The translations under genes were made by a program, and so were the position numbers. From NCBI RefSeq assembly GCF_025140835.1, contig NZ_CP081153.1:3071001-3135000 (forward strand): a DNA stretch of 64,000 bases. The letters run 5' to 3'. Position 1 is the first letter of the stretch. Each line of letters opens with the position of its first letter. Under the pieces are notes generated by a model. The model saw only the letters and a list, made by a program, of their open reading frames with translations. It had not been told where the DNA came from and did no database searches. The stretch comes from Aliiroseovarius sp. M344 (GTDB lineage: Bacteria; Pseudomonadota; Alphaproteobacteria; Rhodobacterales; Rhodobacteraceae). Shown piece by piece: positions 7,800-17,787 of the stretch.

Positions 7800-8728
7800 A
7801 GCTCGTCAGCCCAAGGTGGGTTGGCTCCTGCGCGTGAAACGGTCACTGCAGCGACCTTGGCACCGAAGGAGAGAGCCTCCTGCACATCCTTGGGGCTTAG
7901 TGATGCGAGTTGATCTTTGGTTAACAGTCCTCGCGCAGACAGCTTAGCTATGACGCCCGCGTTAAAGGTGTCGCCAGCGCCGACTGTATCAACGATCTGG
8001 ACACGTTCTGCAGGGACGTCGATTTTCTCGCTGCCCTTCAAATAGCCAGTTGCCCCTTCACCACCACGGGTAACGATGACAAGCGTCGGACCTTTGTCCA
8101 GAAGCGCTTTGGCCTTTTGCGCAAGCGACACTGGCGCTTGGTGAATCCAGTTCAGATCCTCATCCGATACTTTAAGGATATCGGTCCGAGAAATCATTTC
8201 CTCAAGCCGGGCACGATACCGTGCCTCGTCAGAAATGAACCCCGCGCGGATGTTCGGATCAAGGATAACGGCCCGCTCAGAGCCATCGCGTTTCACAAGC
8301 GAAAGATAGGCATCGGCGCCCGGTTCACAGGCAAGGCTGATCCCGCCGAAATACAAGGCGGATACATCAGCGGGCAGCGTGGGCATATCTTCTGGTTCAA
8401 GCATCCGCCCGGCTGAGTTCTCATCATAGAATGTATAGCTGGCATGTCCGTTAACCAGCTTCAAAAAGGCAAGTGTCGTTGGTCGATTGCTTGTCACAAT
8501 AAGGCGTGTATCAACGTGGCTGCTAACCAGCGCATCGGTCAATTGGCGACCAAACATATCGTCTGAAAGCCCCGTCAGCATACCGGTTCGCACCCCAAGG
8601 CGCCCAAGCGCAATCGAGGTGTTGAACACCGCGCCCCCGCAATGGGGGACAAAGCCGTCTTGGCCTGACTGGGTTGGTTCGGGGATCATGTCGATCAAAG
8701 CCTCGCCGCAGCACAGGATCATCTGCAT
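7796..8728 (-). CDS. PfkB-family fructokinase
   Basis: A 310-residue ribokinase-superfamily sugar kinase. The N-terminal GG-switch region is HCGGAVFNTSIALGRLG, and the C-terminal signature DTVGAGDTFNAGV carries the catalytic aspartate and anion hole. In this operon it would phosphorylate fructose made from sorbitol by SmoS and from mannitol by MtlK, giving fructose 6-phosphate. It lies 25 bases after xylB. The ATG at 8728 follows AAGGT; a second ATG two codons later is possible. It has the usual length for the family. Confidence 0.85.
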   Translation of the reverse strand: MQMILCCGEALIDMIPEPTQSGQDGFVPHCGGAVFNTSIALGRLGVRTGMLTGLSDDMFGRQLTDALVSSHVDTRLIVTSNRPTTLAFLKLVNGHASYTFYDENSAGRMLEPEDMPTLPADVSALYFGGISLACEPGADAYLSLVKRDGSERAVILDPNIRAGFISDEARYRARLEEMISRTDILKVSDEDLNWIHQAPVSLAQKAKALLDKGPTLVIVTRGGEGATGYLKGSEKIDVPAERVQIVDTVGAGDTFNAGVIAKLSARGLLTKDQLASLSPKDVQEALSFGAKVAAVTVSRAGANPPWADEL

Positions 8729-8753
8729 CTACCTTTTCGTTTTATCGTCTGTC

Positions 8754-10205
8754 TCATTGTGCTGACCTTATCGCAGGGAAAGCAGTTTTAAACCGATCAT
8801 AAGCGCCATCAAACGCAGCGACCAGATTGGTCTGCGGGGGAATGATCTCGCTGTGCTCTGGAGGGCGCATCACCGCCTCCGGCACCGCGCCGGTCGCCGC
8901 GACCATCGCCAGCCGTGCTGCGCCAAGGGCTGCACCGAATTCACCACCTTTGGGCAATGAGACTGTCGTCCCCAGAACCGTCGCGATCATCTCAACCCAA
9001 TACCGCGACGCGGTGCCACCCCCGATAACAGCCGGGGCTTCAATCTGAGCCCCTGTGGTTTTCATCGCCTCAGCACTATCGCGCAGGGCAAAAGCGACGC
9101 CTTCCAGAACCGCGCGGGTTAGATCAGCGAGCGATGTTTGGGTGTCCAGACCGATAAATGCACCTCGAACTTGTGCGTCATTATGGGGCGTGCGTTCTCC
9201 TGAAAGATACGGTAAAAACTGCACTGAGCCAGGGGGCTGGAGGCTGCCTCCAAGCGCGGCCGTCAATGCGGCAGGTGTGTGTCCGCAAATGCGCGATAAC
9301 CAGTTCAAAGAATTCGTTGCCGACAGCATCACGCCCATCTGGTACCAGCGATGTGGAACCGCGTGGCAAAACGTATGTAATGCAGTGTCTGGTGCGGGAT
9401 TGCAGTCGTCCCGGGCCAGCAGCAAAACTCCGGACGTACCAAGGGACACAAATCCCTGCCCTTCGGACAATGCCCCAATGCCGCACGCCGCAGCGGCGTT
9501 GTCGCCCGCACCGCCTGCCACGGTGACCGGACCAGACAGGCCCCAGTCGGACAGCAGTTCGCTGCGAAGGTGTCCGGCGGCGTCGCACCCTTCCACCAAC
9601 CTTGGCATCTGGTCGATGCTCATATGACCGGTTTCGAGTAATGTGTCAGACCAGCGGCGTGCGCTGACATCCAGCCATCCGGTACCTGCGCTATCCGACA
9701 CATCCGAAACAAAGTCGCCAGTCAGATACCAATTCAGATACCCGGCTGGCAGCAATACCTTCGAAATACGGGCGTGGTTTTCTGGTTCGTGACGGCGAAC
9801 CCATTCAAGTTTTGGCGCGGTGAAACCGGGAAAAATGATGTTGCCTGAAATGGCACGCGATTCTGGTATGGCGTCAAGACGCGCAGCTTCATCGCTGCTC
9901 CGGGTATCGTTCCACATGATGCAAGGGCGGATTGGCGCAGCCGTGGCATCCAGCAAAACCGCCCCGTGCATATGACCTGATACACCGATCCCTTTAACAT
10001 CTGAAAACGCGGGATAGGTTGCGCGCAATTCTTGCACCGCCGCGGTCAGAGCTTGGGTCCAGCCATGTGGATGCTGCTCTGACCACCCCGCGCGCAATTG
10101 GCTGGTTTTGTAACCCCGTTCCACAGACCCGATAGGCGACCCATCCGCATCGACAAGTAACGCGCGCAGCCCAGAGGTACCTAAGTCGATGCCTAGGAAT
10201 ACCAT
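8754..10205 (-). CDS. xylB: Xylulokinase (FGGY family)
   Basis: A 483-residue kinase that converts D-xylulose to xylulose 5-phosphate. The N-terminal phosphate-binding motif LGIDLGTSGLRALLVD starts at residue 3. The FGGY signature region appears as AVIGGGTASRYWVEMIATVL, followed by the GGEFGAALGAARLA segment. The ATG at 10205 is chosen because a GGAAGG site lies just upstream in the end of mtlK; the longer open frame has no family likeness. In this operon it would use xylulose formed when MtlK oxidises D-arabitol. It starts 4 bases after the mtlK stop. Confidence 0.88.
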   Translation of the reverse strand: MVFLGIDLGTSGLRALLVDADGSPIGSVERGYKTSQLRAGWSEQHPHGWTQALTAAVQELRATYPAFSDVKGIGVSGHMHGAVLLDATAAPIRPCIMWNDTRSSDEAARLDAIPESRAISGNIIFPGFTAPKLEWVRRHEPENHARISKVLLPAGYLNWYLTGDFVSDVSDSAGTGWLDVSARRWSDTLLETGHMSIDQMPRLVEGCDAAGHLRSELLSDWGLSGPVTVAGGAGDNAAAACGIGALSEGQGFVSLGTSGVLLLARDDCNPAPDTALHTFCHAVPHRWYQMGVMLSATNSLNWLSRICGHTPAALTAALGGSLQPPGSVQFLPYLSGERTPHNDAQVRGAFIGLDTQTSLADLTRAVLEGVAFALRDSAEAMKTTGAQIEAPAVIGGGTASRYWVEMIATVLGTTVSLPKGGEFGAALGAARLAMVAATGAVPEAVMRPPEHSEIIPPQTNLVAAFDGAYDRFKTAFPAIRSAQ

Positions 10206-10209
10206 TTGA

Positions 10210-11706
10210 TCAGCCTTCCAGATAGACGTCGATGGCAGTTTCCATACCGTCTGACCATATGAGGCGCAGCCACTTCGAGAATGCCGCAGAAAAACCGGGG
10301 TGATCGGCCAAGCCACCGTAAAACTGACGTTGCTCCAGCCAAACCAGAGGGTCTGATTTGGCCGCTTTGGCGGTTGTTTGAAGGTTCAGCCAGAAGGGGT
10401 CGTTCTGCTCGATTTGGCTACCGTCTTCCCGTGTGCCTTCGCACATGCGCGCCCACGCCGCTTCGGCCAGCGCCAGCCCGTCGATGGGTGTTCCCGCCTC
10501 GATCCCATCGCGAATGGTCGGGATCACAAACCCCGGGTGCCGCGACGATCCGTCGAAAGCGACCCGGCGCGTGGTGTCGATGATCCGCGGGTTCGCGAAC
10601 CTGCGCGCGATCAGATCAACATAGGCCTCAGGCGTCGTGCCGGTGACGGGCTTCACATGCGGCACGATCTCATCAAGCGCAATCCGGTTGAAAAGTGCCC
10701 GGATTTTTTCGTGCGCCATACAATCGGCAATCGTGGCGACTGCCAAAACTTCGCCCGGATTGGCGATGATTTGGTGGCCGCCATTCAGGATGCGGAGTTT
10801 CATTGCCTCAAAGTCATGGACGTTGTCGGTGAATGTCGCGCCAACATTGTCCCAATCAGGGCGACCTGCGCAGAAATCGTCTTCCAGCACCCATTGGCGA
10901 TAGTTCTCATGCGTGACCGGAGCTGCGTCATCAATGCCAAGCGATCTGGCCAGTTCGACTTCTTTCGGTCCGGTGGCAGGGACAATGCAATCCACCATCG
11001 AGCTCGGGAAGCTGCAGGTGTGTTCAATCCAATCGGCCAGAGCCGGATCAGAAAGGCGCGCCAGTGAAACAACAGTCTGCCGCAGGATCGCGCCATTGCC
11101 CTGAAGGTTGTCGCAGCTGAGGCCCGTGAACGATCCCACCCCATTATCGCGCCTGAGCTTCAACGCCGCGACCATCGCACCAAACGCTGTTGTCGGGCCG
11201 TCCGGGTTGGCGGCGTCATGCCGTATGTCGGGGTGATTTGTGTCAAAGCCTTTGGTGGTTGGATCGATGTAATACCCACCCTCGGTCACCGTCAGCGCCA
11301 CAATCCGGATATCTGCCTGCGCCATACGTTCGATCAACGGACGGTTGCCCGGCTGCACTGGGACGTAATCGATCATCGAACCGATCACCTCGGCCGAGGT
11401 TCCTGCAGGGTCCAGTTCGACCAATGTCGTGAGGTAATCTTGCTCAGCAAGTTTCAGGCGCTGATTTTCGTCATAGGCACGAACTCCTGCGCCGACGATT
11501 GCCCAATCCAGCGCAGCACCGGTTTGCATCAGTCGGTGCAGATACCAAGCTTGGTGCGCGCGGTGGAAATTGCCCAAACCAATATGAACGATCCCCGGCG
11601 TCAGCGCGGCCCGATCATAGGTCGGGCACGACACAGCAGAGGGCAAGTCTGCAAGCGTGTCGGTTCTCAGTGGCACTATGGCTGGTTTAAAGGTGGGATC
11701 GGTCAT
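10210..11706 (-). CDS. mtlK: Mannitol 2-dehydrogenase (long-chain polyol dehydrogenase)
   Basis: A 498-residue NAD-dependent enzyme that oxidises D-mannitol to fructose and, in the Rhodobacter homologue, also D-arabitol to xylulose. The nucleotide-binding region reads GIVHIGLGNFHRAHQAWYL (about 38-56), typical of the long-chain mannitol dehydrogenase family. The C-terminal domain contains RILNGGHQIIANPGEVL. Full length for the family. Its ATG overlaps the smoS stop by one base (TGATG). The call is firm by family and by position between smoS and xylB. Confidence 0.9.
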   Translation of the reverse strand: MTDPTFKPAIVPLRTDTLADLPSAVSCPTYDRAALTPGIVHIGLGNFHRAHQAWYLHRLMQTGAALDWAIVGAGVRAYDENQRLKLAEQDYLTTLVELDPAGTSAEVIGSMIDYVPVQPGNRPLIERMAQADIRIVALTVTEGGYYIDPTTKGFDTNHPDIRHDAANPDGPTTAFGAMVAALKLRRDNGVGSFTGLSCDNLQGNGAILRQTVVSLARLSDPALADWIEHTCSFPSSMVDCIVPATGPKEVELARSLGIDDAAPVTHENYRQWVLEDDFCAGRPDWDNVGATFTDNVHDFEAMKLRILNGGHQIIANPGEVLAVATIADCMAHEKIRALFNRIALDEIVPHVKPVTGTTPEAYVDLIARRFANPRIIDTTRRVAFDGSSRHPGFVIPTIRDGIEAGTPIDGLALAEAAWARMCEGTREDGSQIEQNDPFWLNLQTTAKAAKSDPLVWLEQRQFYGGLADHPGFSAAFSKWLRLIWSDGMETAIDVYLEG

Positions 11707-12479
11707 CAGCTCATCCAGTTTCCGCCATCAACGCCAAAGGTCTGAGCCACGACATAATCGGCTTCTTTCGTGGCCAGAAACACCGCCATGCCGGTCAAAT
11801 CCGCGGCAACTCCCATGCGGCCAAAGGGGACAGCTTCGCCCACCTCTTTCTTTTTCTGACCCAAGGGTTTGCTTTCGTACTTCGCGAAGAACGCATCGAC
11901 ACCGTCCCAGTGCTCGCCATCCACCACGCCGGGGGCAATGGCATTCACGTTGATACCGTGCTGAATTAGGTTCAACCCCGCCGACTGGGTCAGGCTAATC
12001 ACGGCCGCCTTCGACGCACAGTAAACCGCGACCAAAGCCTCGCCACGTCGCCCTGCCTGACTGGCCATGTTGATGATCTTGCCGCCCTGCCCGCGCGCAA
12101 TCATGTGCTGTGCCACCGCCTGCATGGTGAACAACACACCAGAGACGTTGATTGAAAAAACTGCGTCGAAATCCTTGCGCGCGATCTCGGTTATAGGGGC
12201 CGCGGAAAAAATAGCGGCGTTGTTGATCAGGATGTCGATCCCGCCCAGCTGTTCTATGACAGCTGCAACACCAGCATCGATGCTGTCTTGTTGGGTCACG
12301 TCCATTTTGACAGCAATCGCGGAGCCGCCCAGCTCATCGGCGGCAGCTTGGGCGCGGGCCATATCGATATCGGCAATAGCAACCTGTGCGCCTTCAGCGA
12401 CATAAGCCCTTGCAAACTCGAAGCCGATGCCACGCGCTGCACCCGTGATAAGGGCCGTTTTACCGCCAAGCCGTTTCAT
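11706..12479 (-). CDS. smoS: Sorbitol dehydrogenase (SDR family)
   Basis: A 257-residue short-chain dehydrogenase that oxidises D-sorbitol to fructose. The NAD-binding motif is TGAARGIG (about 12-19), followed by NNAA (about 86-89) and the catalytic YCASK, with the serine in NMASQAG. It ends GGNWMS, like Rhodobacter sphaeroides SmoS as I remember it. Its start overlaps the stop of the ATPase gene (ATGA). Cytoplasmic. Confidence 0.9.
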   Translation of the reverse strand: MKRLGGKTALITGAARGIGFEFARAYVAEGAQVAIADIDMARAQAAADELGGSAIAVKMDVTQQDSIDAGVAAVIEQLGGIDILINNAAIFSAAPITEIARKDFDAVFSINVSGVLFTMQAVAQHMIARGQGGKIINMASQAGRRGEALVAVYCASKAAVISLTQSAGLNLIQHGINVNAIAPGVVDGEHWDGVDAFFAKYESKPLGQKKKEVGEAVPFGRMGVAADLTGMAVFLATKEADYVVAQTFGVDGGNWMS

Positions 12480-13480
12480 TCCAAACGCAACCCCTTATCA
12501 TCGAAACGATGCAAATGTGCCGGGTCGGGCGTCAGGTAGACCCGCGCGCCATAGGACAGCTGCAGTTCCCCGCCCGCGCGCACTGTCAGTGGCTCGGGGA
12601 AGGCATCGCATTTCACGTGCAAGAACGTATCCGAACCGAGATGTTCCGACACACCAACGGTGCCCGCCCAATCGCCTTCTGTCTCAGAAATCGAGATGTG
12701 TTCCGGGCGCGTTCCGATCGTGTGCGCATTATGCTTTGACGCTTCTGGTCCATCCAGAAGGTTCATCTTGGGCGACCCGATGAAACCCGCGACAAAGGTG
12801 TTGCGAGGTGCGCGGTAAAGTTCGAGCGGCGATCCGACCTGTTCGATGACACCCGCATGAAGCACGACGATCTTGTCCGCCATAGTCATGGCCTCGACCT
12901 GATCATGGGTGACATAAACCATCGTGGTCTGCAGCCGCTTATGAAGCTCCGAGATTTCCAGACGCATCCCAACACGCAAGGCCGCATCAAGGTTCGACAG
13001 CGGTTCGTCAAACAAGAAGGCTGCCGGCTCGCGCACAATGGCCCGCCCAATGGCAACGCGTTGACGTTGCCCACCCGACAATTGTCCGGGGCGGCGATCA
13101 AGATAATCGGTCAGGTTCAGCACGTCGGCAGCACCTTCGACCCGCTTGTCGATCTCGGTCTGGTCAAGCTTTGCCATACGCAGGGGAAACGCGATGTTCT
13201 TGCGCACCGACATGTGCGGATACAGCGCGTAGGACTGGAACACCATTGCCAGCCCACGCTTGGCAGGTGGCACGTTGGTGGCGTCTTCGCGGTCGATGCG
13301 GATATGCCCGCTTGTTGTGTCCTCAAGCCCGGCAATCAATCGCAGAAGCGTGGATTTTCCGCAGCCCGAGGGTCCGACAAAGACCGTGAATTCACCATCT
13401 TCGATGGTCAGGTCTAGCGGCGGAATGACTTCCACTTCGCCGAAGCTTTTGGATACTTGATCGAGTACAATACGTCCCAT
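12476..13480 (-). CDS. smoK: Polyol ABC transporter ATP-binding protein
   Basis: A 334-residue MalK/UgpC-type ATPase with all motifs intact: Walker [10 protein letters not shown], signature [16 protein letters not shown], Walker [12 protein letters not shown], and a C-terminal TOBE domain with GTRPEHISI. It energises the SmoEFG importer for sorbitol/mannitol. The GGAAAGATC stretch before the ATG supplies a ribosome binding site. It sits 9 bases after the second permease gene and is coupled to smoS. Confidence 0.92.
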   Translation of the reverse strand: MGRIVLDQVSKSFGEVEVIPPLDLTIEDGEFTVFVGPSGCGKSTLLRLIAGLEDTTSGHIRIDREDATNVPPAKRGLAMVFQSYALYPHMSVRKNIAFPLRMAKLDQTEIDKRVEGAADVLNLTDYLDRRPGQLSGGQRQRVAIGRAIVREPAAFLFDEPLSNLDAALRVGMRLEISELHKRLQTTMVYVTHDQVEAMTMADKIVVLHAGVIEQVGSPLELYRAPRNTFVAGFIGSPKMNLLDGPEASKHNAHTIGTRPEHISISETEGDWAGTVGVSEHLGSDTFLHVKCDAFPEPLTVRAGGELQLSYGARVYLTPDPAHLHRFDDKGLRLE

Positions 13481-13489
13481 GATCTTTCC

Positions 13490-14320
13490 TTATTTCACTG
13501 CGCCGAAGGTCAAGCCGCGGACAAGTTGTTTCTGGCTGAACCAGCCAAGGATCAGGATTGGCGCGATGGCCATGGTCGAGGCCGCGCTGAGTTTCGCATA
13601 AAATAAACCTTCCGGGCTGGAGTAGCTTGCAATGAATGCTGTCAGAGGTGCTGCCTTTGCCGCTGTCAGGTTGAGCGTCCAGAACGCCTCGTTCCAGGCC
13701 AGGATGAAGTTCAGAAGAAGCGTTGACGCGATGCCCGGAATGGCCATGGGCGTCAGGACATACAGGATCTCTTCTTTTAGGGTGGCGCCATCCATGCGCG
13801 CGGCTTCCAGAATTTCGCCCGGGATTTCGCGGAAATATGTGTAAAGCATCCAGACAATGATCGGCAAATTGATCAACATTAAGACGATGACCAGTCCGGC
13901 GCGGTTATCCAAAAGGCCCATTTTGATGAACAGAAGATAGATCGGATACAGAACCCCAACCGCAGGCAGCATCTTGGTGGACAGCATCCACAACAGAATG
14001 TCCTTAGTGCGTTTGGATGGCACAAAGGCCATGGACCATGCCGCGGGAATGGCGATGATCGTACCCAGGATGGTCGACCCACCGGCGATGATTACCGAAT
14101 TCCACAAGAACCGCATGTAGTTCGACCGCTCCTGAACCACCGCATAGTTTTCCAGCGTCCAGTCAAAGTTCAGGAAAACCGGCGGGCTGGAAATCGCCTG
14201 CGCCTCGGTTTTGAAGCTGGTCAGGATCGTCCACAGGATCGGGAAGAAGATCAGCAGTCCTACAGCCCATGCAAGGGCCGTGTTCAGAGCTTTGCGTTGT
14301 GACGTTGCTGCGCGTGCCAT
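13490..14320 (-). CDS. smoG: Polyol ABC transporter permease (MalG class)
   Basis: A 276-residue inner-membrane permease with a first hydrophobic segment at about 14-32 and the EAA loop in EILEAARMDGATLKEEIL. It ends KQLVRGLTFGAVK, a typical MalG-class tail. A strong GGAGGGATACGAC precedes the ATG. It forms the channel with SmoF. Confidence 0.92.
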   Translation of the reverse strand: MARAATSQRKALNTALAWAVGLLIFFPILWTILTSFKTEAQAISSPPVFLNFDWTLENYAVVQERSNYMRFLWNSVIIAGGSTILGTIIAIPAAWSMAFVPSKRTKDILLWMLSTKMLPAVGVLYPIYLLFIKMGLLDNRAGLVIVLMLINLPIIVWMLYTYFREIPGEILEAARMDGATLKEEILYVLTPMAIPGIASTLLLNFILAWNEAFWTLNLTAAKAAPLTAFIASYSSPEGLFYAKLSAASTMAIAPILILGWFSQKQLVRGLTFGAVK

Positions 14321-14332
14321 GTCGTATCCCTC

Positions 14333-15211
14333 CTATGCGTCCAGATTTTTGCCAACGATGCGCATCAGGAAGATGGCAACGATGTTGGCCAGAATGATTG
14401 CGTAGACACCACCGGCGGACCCAAGCCCGACGTTCTGGCTTTCCAACACGCGCTGGAAGATCAGATAGGACAGCGTCTTGGTGCCGAACGCCCCGCCCGT
14501 AGTCACGAAAATCTCAGCGAAAATCGCCAGAAGAAAGATGGTCTGTATCAAAATCACGATGGTGATCGCGCGTGACAGATGCGGCAAGACGATGAACCAG
14601 AAGCGTTTCAGAACCGGTGCGCCATCCATTTCGGCGGCCTCTAACTGTTCGCTGTCCAGCGACTGAATGGCCGTCAGCAAGATGAGTGTCGCAAAGGGCA
14701 ACCATTGCCACGACACAATCAGGATCAAGGATGGCAGTGACGCTTGGCTTAGCCATTGGATGGGTTCAGCGCCGAAGGCTTTCCAAAGATGCGCAAGAAG
14801 GCCATTCACCGGATCCATGAACATGTTCTTCCAAACAAGCGCCGACACAGTTGGCATGACAAAGAACGGGGCGATGACAAGAATGCGCACGATGCCCTGT
14901 CCCCACATGGGTTGATCTAAAAGGATCGCCAGCAGCACGCCCAGAACGATAGTGATGGCAAGGACGCCACCAACAATGATCAACGTGGCTTGGACGCTGG
15001 GCCAGAAGGAACTGGAGCTGACGAACCGCACGTAGTTGTCGAAGCCAACCCAGTCCAACCCGTTGGCCATCGAGTCGCCACGCAGCGGCAGGTATTTCTT
15101 GAATGAAAAGAACAGCGTCATGATCAACGGAACCAGCATCCATCCGAGAAGCAGGATTACTGCAGGGGCCATCATCAATCTGGCGGCTGATCTAGAGTGC
15201 TGGGTAGCCAT
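14333..15211 (-). CDS. smoF: Polyol ABC transporter permease (MalF class)
   Basis: A 292-residue permease with about six membrane segments. The EAA loop is LEAAEMDGAPVLKRFWFIVLP. The ATG at 15211 is preferred because GGAGATGTGTC precedes it; an in-frame ATG at 15238 lacks a site. It follows smoE after a 119-base gap that holds a strong stem-loop, and is 12 bases before smoG. Confidence 0.92.
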   Translation of the reverse strand: MATQHSRSAARLMMAPAVILLLGWMLVPLIMTLFFSFKKYLPLRGDSMANGLDWVGFDNYVRFVSSSSFWPSVQATLIIVGGVLAITIVLGVLLAILLDQPMWGQGIVRILVIAPFFVMPTVSALVWKNMFMDPVNGLLAHLWKAFGAEPIQWLSQASLPSLILIVSWQWLPFATLILLTAIQSLDSEQLEAAEMDGAPVLKRFWFIVLPHLSRAITIVILIQTIFLLAIFAEIFVTTGGAFGTKTLSYLIFQRVLESQNVGLGSAGGVYAIILANIVAIFLMRIVGKNLDA

Positions 15212-15282
15212 GACACATCTCCTTCGTTGACGGACCATGCCGCCTGAAACGAGGTAAAGCTATTGAGGATTGTTCGGTGGGT

Positions 15283-15311
15283 CGAGGGGCGGATTATTCC
15301 GCCGCCCCTCG
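15283..15311. promoter_or_regulatory. Intercistronic stem-loop between smoE and smoF
   Basis: A perfect 10-bp stem CGAGGGGCGG / CCGCCCCTCG with a 9-base loop. On the operon strand no T-run follows, so it is more likely an mRNA-stabilising or partial termination element that keeps binding-protein expression above that of the permeases, as in other ABC operons. On the plus strand GTGTTTTTG follows, so it could stop antisense transcription. Confidence 0.65.
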
Positions 15312-15330
15312 GTGTTTTTGCCAGACAGGC

Positions 15331-16638
15331 TTAGCGGTAGCCCGCCGCCTCCATGGCGTCATTTGTGATCGCCTGAGCTTTTGCCAAAGCCTCTTCGACG
15401 CTTTGCTGACCTGCATAGGCCGCCGAGAACTCTTGGCTCACTTCAGTTGCAATACCCGCAAATTCAGGGATCGCGACAAACTGGATGCCAACATAAGGCA
15501 CCGGCTTGACGGTCGGGTTCGTCGGATCAGAGGCAAGGATTGAATCCAGCGTCATCTTTGCAAACGGAACATCTTGATAGTTGGGGTTCTCATACAGCGA
15601 TGTCCGTGCGCCCGGAGGAACGTTGGCCCATCCCTCTTTGGCAGCGACCAGCTCGATATAGTCTTTCGAGGTTGCCCATTCGATGAACTGCTTGGCAGCA
15701 TCGGCCTTTTGCGTGCCTGCCGGAACGGCCAAGGCCCAAGCCCACAACCAATTTGCACGCTTTTCAACGCCTTCGCTGTTGGGTGCCAGTGCGAAACCGA
15801 CCTTGTCAGCAACAGTTGAATCGGCCGGGTTGGTGACGAACGATGCGGCGACAGTCGCGTCGATCCACATACCGCATTTACCTTGCTGGAACAGCGACAG
15901 GTTTTCGTTAAAGCCGTTGGTCGCATAGCCCGGAGGGCCCGATTCTTCCATCATACCGACATAGAAGTTGAGCGCCTCGGCCCATTCCGGCTGATCGAAC
16001 TGGGCGTTCCAGTCTTCATCAAACCAGCGTGCGCCGAACGAGTTGCCCGTAACTGTGATGAACGCGCCGCCTTCACCCCAGCCTGCTTTACCGCGCAGAC
16101 AGATGCCGTTGACCTCGTTGTCCCGATCGGTCATCGCAGCCGCGGCTTCACGAATGAACTGCCACGTCGGCGCATCTGGCATTTCCATGCCCGCCGCTTC
16201 CATCAAGTCCGTGCGATACATGATCATCGAGCTATCGCCATAGAACGGCGCAGCATAAAGCGTTCCGTCATTGCTTAGACCGGCACGCATCGCGGGCAGG
16301 ATGTCATCGACATCATACTCGGCTGACAAGTCATCAAGCGGAACAAGCCACCCGTTGGCCCCCCAGATCGGCGTCTCGTACATACCGATGGTCATGATAT
16401 CGAAGGCACCACCTTTCGTGGTGATATCTGTGGTCACGCGCTGACGCAGAACGTTTTCTTCCAGCGTCACCCACTCGACGTCGTGCCCGGTTTTGGCCGT
16501 GAAGTCGTCAGTATAGCCCTGCATCCGGATCATGTCGCCGTTGTTCACGGTCGCGATGGTTAGTGTGTCAGCAAACGAAGCGCCGGTCGAAATGACCGAC
16601 ATCGCTGTTGCCGCACGAAGTACATTTGCGAGTTTCAT
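15331..16638 (-). CDS. smoE: Periplasmic polyol-binding protein
   Basis: A 435-residue extracellular solute-binding protein (family 1). The signal peptide is MKLANVLRAATAMSVISTGA with cleavage probably after SFA (about residue 23). The mature part begins DTLTIATVNNGDMIRMQG. It would capture sorbitol or mannitol for SmoFGK. A GGGAGGATAAGA site precedes the ATG. It is the first structural gene after the regulator and shows the usual length for the family. Confidence 0.92.
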   Translation of the reverse strand: MKLANVLRAATAMSVISTGASFADTLTIATVNNGDMIRMQGYTDDFTAKTGHDVEWVTLEENVLRQRVTTDITTKGGAFDIMTIGMYETPIWGANGWLVPLDDLSAEYDVDDILPAMRAGLSNDGTLYAAPFYGDSSMIMYRTDLMEAAGMEMPDAPTWQFIREAAAAMTDRDNEVNGICLRGKAGWGEGGAFITVTGNSFGARWFDEDWNAQFDQPEWAEALNFYVGMMEESGPPGYATNGFNENLSLFQQGKCGMWIDATVAASFVTNPADSTVADKVGFALAPNSEGVEKRANWLWAWALAVPAGTQKADAAKQFIEWATSKDYIELVAAKEGWANVPPGARTSLYENPNYQDVPFAKMTLDSILASDPTNPTVKPVPYVGIQFVAIPEFAGIATEVSQEFSAAYAGQQSVEEALAKAQAITNDAMEAAGYR

Positions 16639-16710
16639 TCTTATCCTCCCAAGGAATGAAAGTTACTTCATGACCATACGGGTCAGACTTCCGCTTCGTC
16701 AATCTTCAAC

Positions 16711-16724
16711 TTAACGCGCGTAAA
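16711..16724. promoter_or_regulatory. Candidate LacI-type operator upstream of smoE
   Basis: TTAACGCGCGTAAA is a 14-bp palindrome with one mismatched pair around a perfect ACGCGCGT core. It lies in the 117-base gap between the regulator stop and smoE. CG-centred palindromes of this kind are typical of LacI-family operators. A related sequence, TTATCGCGCGGGAAA, occurs upstream of the regulator gene at 17829-17843. Inference from position and symmetry. Confidence 0.4.
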
Positions 16725-16755
16725 ATTATAAATGGTATCGCGAAAATTCAATAAC

Positions 16756-17787
16756 TTAGGCTGAGGCTCGCATGATCAATTCGCCATCAAACAGGGTCGA
16801 TTTGCGTTCCGGCGCACGGACTCCAGATTCGATCAGGGACATAATCGTCTCGACACTCCTGGCCGCGATGGCGGTGTAGTTGTGAGAAACCGTCGTCAGG
16901 GTTGGGCAGGTAAAGCGGGAAAAAGGATGGTTATCATGGCCAGCCACACGCAACGCGCAATCCTCGCCCAAGCCAACGCGCAGGCCTGATTCATACGCCG
17001 CCGCCAGAAACCCAATGGCAAGCCGGTCGTTACTACAAAACACCGTCCGCGAAGGAAGATCACGTGCAGAAAGCGCACGCTTTCCTTCGCGATAGCCGAT
17101 CTCTTCAATTTCCCAGCCTTCGCCTTCGGCTTGAATGATATGCGGCGTGTGTCCCATACGCTCCATCGTTTCGATATATGCTATACGGCGTTTGTTGGCA
17201 TTTGGGTTTGGGGGGGTCTTCATTTCGAAGAATGCAGGCGGCTCGCCCGTTCGAGTTAGGTATTCCAGCATTGTTTCTGTGGCCTGCGCGTTATTGTGTC
17301 CGACAAAGGCCTCGCCAGCGCCATCAATATTTGCGTCAAAATTCACCGTCGGCACGTCATCGCAAAAACGTTTGATCGCAGCCTTGTCTGAAGCCCTGCC
17401 CAAAGGTGCCAACAGAACACCAGCGGGTTTGATGGACCGCAAAGAATCCAGATTTTCAACCTCAAGCTTTTGGTCACCGTGTGAACTTAATAGGATCGGG
17501 CGAAACCCAGCCTCGATTACCAATGATTCAATGCGGCGTGCGATTTCCGCAAAAAACGGGTCGGCCAGATACGGCACGACAATACCCAAATTCTTGGTCA
17601 GTTTCCGGTTTTGGTTCATCGCAAAGATGTTGGGGCGGTAGTCATGTTCTTTCAGCGCTGTCTCGATCTTTTCACGGGTCGATTGGCGTACGCTGTCAGG
17701 GTCATTGAAATACTTCGATACTGTCGGTCGCGAGATACCGCTGATCGCCGCAAACTCTTCCATATTGCGGATCTTCCGGTTGCTCAT
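16756..17787 (-). CDS. LacI-family transcriptional regulator of the polyol operon
   Basis: A 343-residue regulator. The N-terminal helix-turn-helix reads EFAAISGISRPTVSKYFND (about 11-29), followed by the hinge with YRPN. The rest is a periplasmic-binding-like effector domain starting GIVVPYLADPFFAEI and ending STLFDGELIMRAS. It lies immediately upstream of smoE on the same strand. The effector is probably a polyol or sugar of this pathway. Known Rhodobacter polyol operons have other regulator arrangements, so local control is inference from position and from the operator-like palindromes on both sides. Confidence 0.88.
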   Translation of the reverse strand: MSNRKIRNMEEFAAISGISRPTVSKYFNDPDSVRQSTREKIETALKEHDYRPNIFAMNQNRKLTKNLGIVVPYLADPFFAEIARRIESLVIEAGFRPILLSSHGDQKLEVENLDSLRSIKPAGVLLAPLGRASDKAAIKRFCDDVPTVNFDANIDGAGEAFVGHNNAQATETMLEYLTRTGEPPAFFEMKTPPNPNANKRRIAYIETMERMGHTPHIIQAEGEGWEIEEIGYREGKRALSARDLPSRTVFCSNDRLAIGFLAAAYESGLRVGLGEDCALRVAGHDNHPFSRFTCPTLTTVSHNYTAIAARSVETIMSLIESGVRAPERKSTLFDGELIMRASA

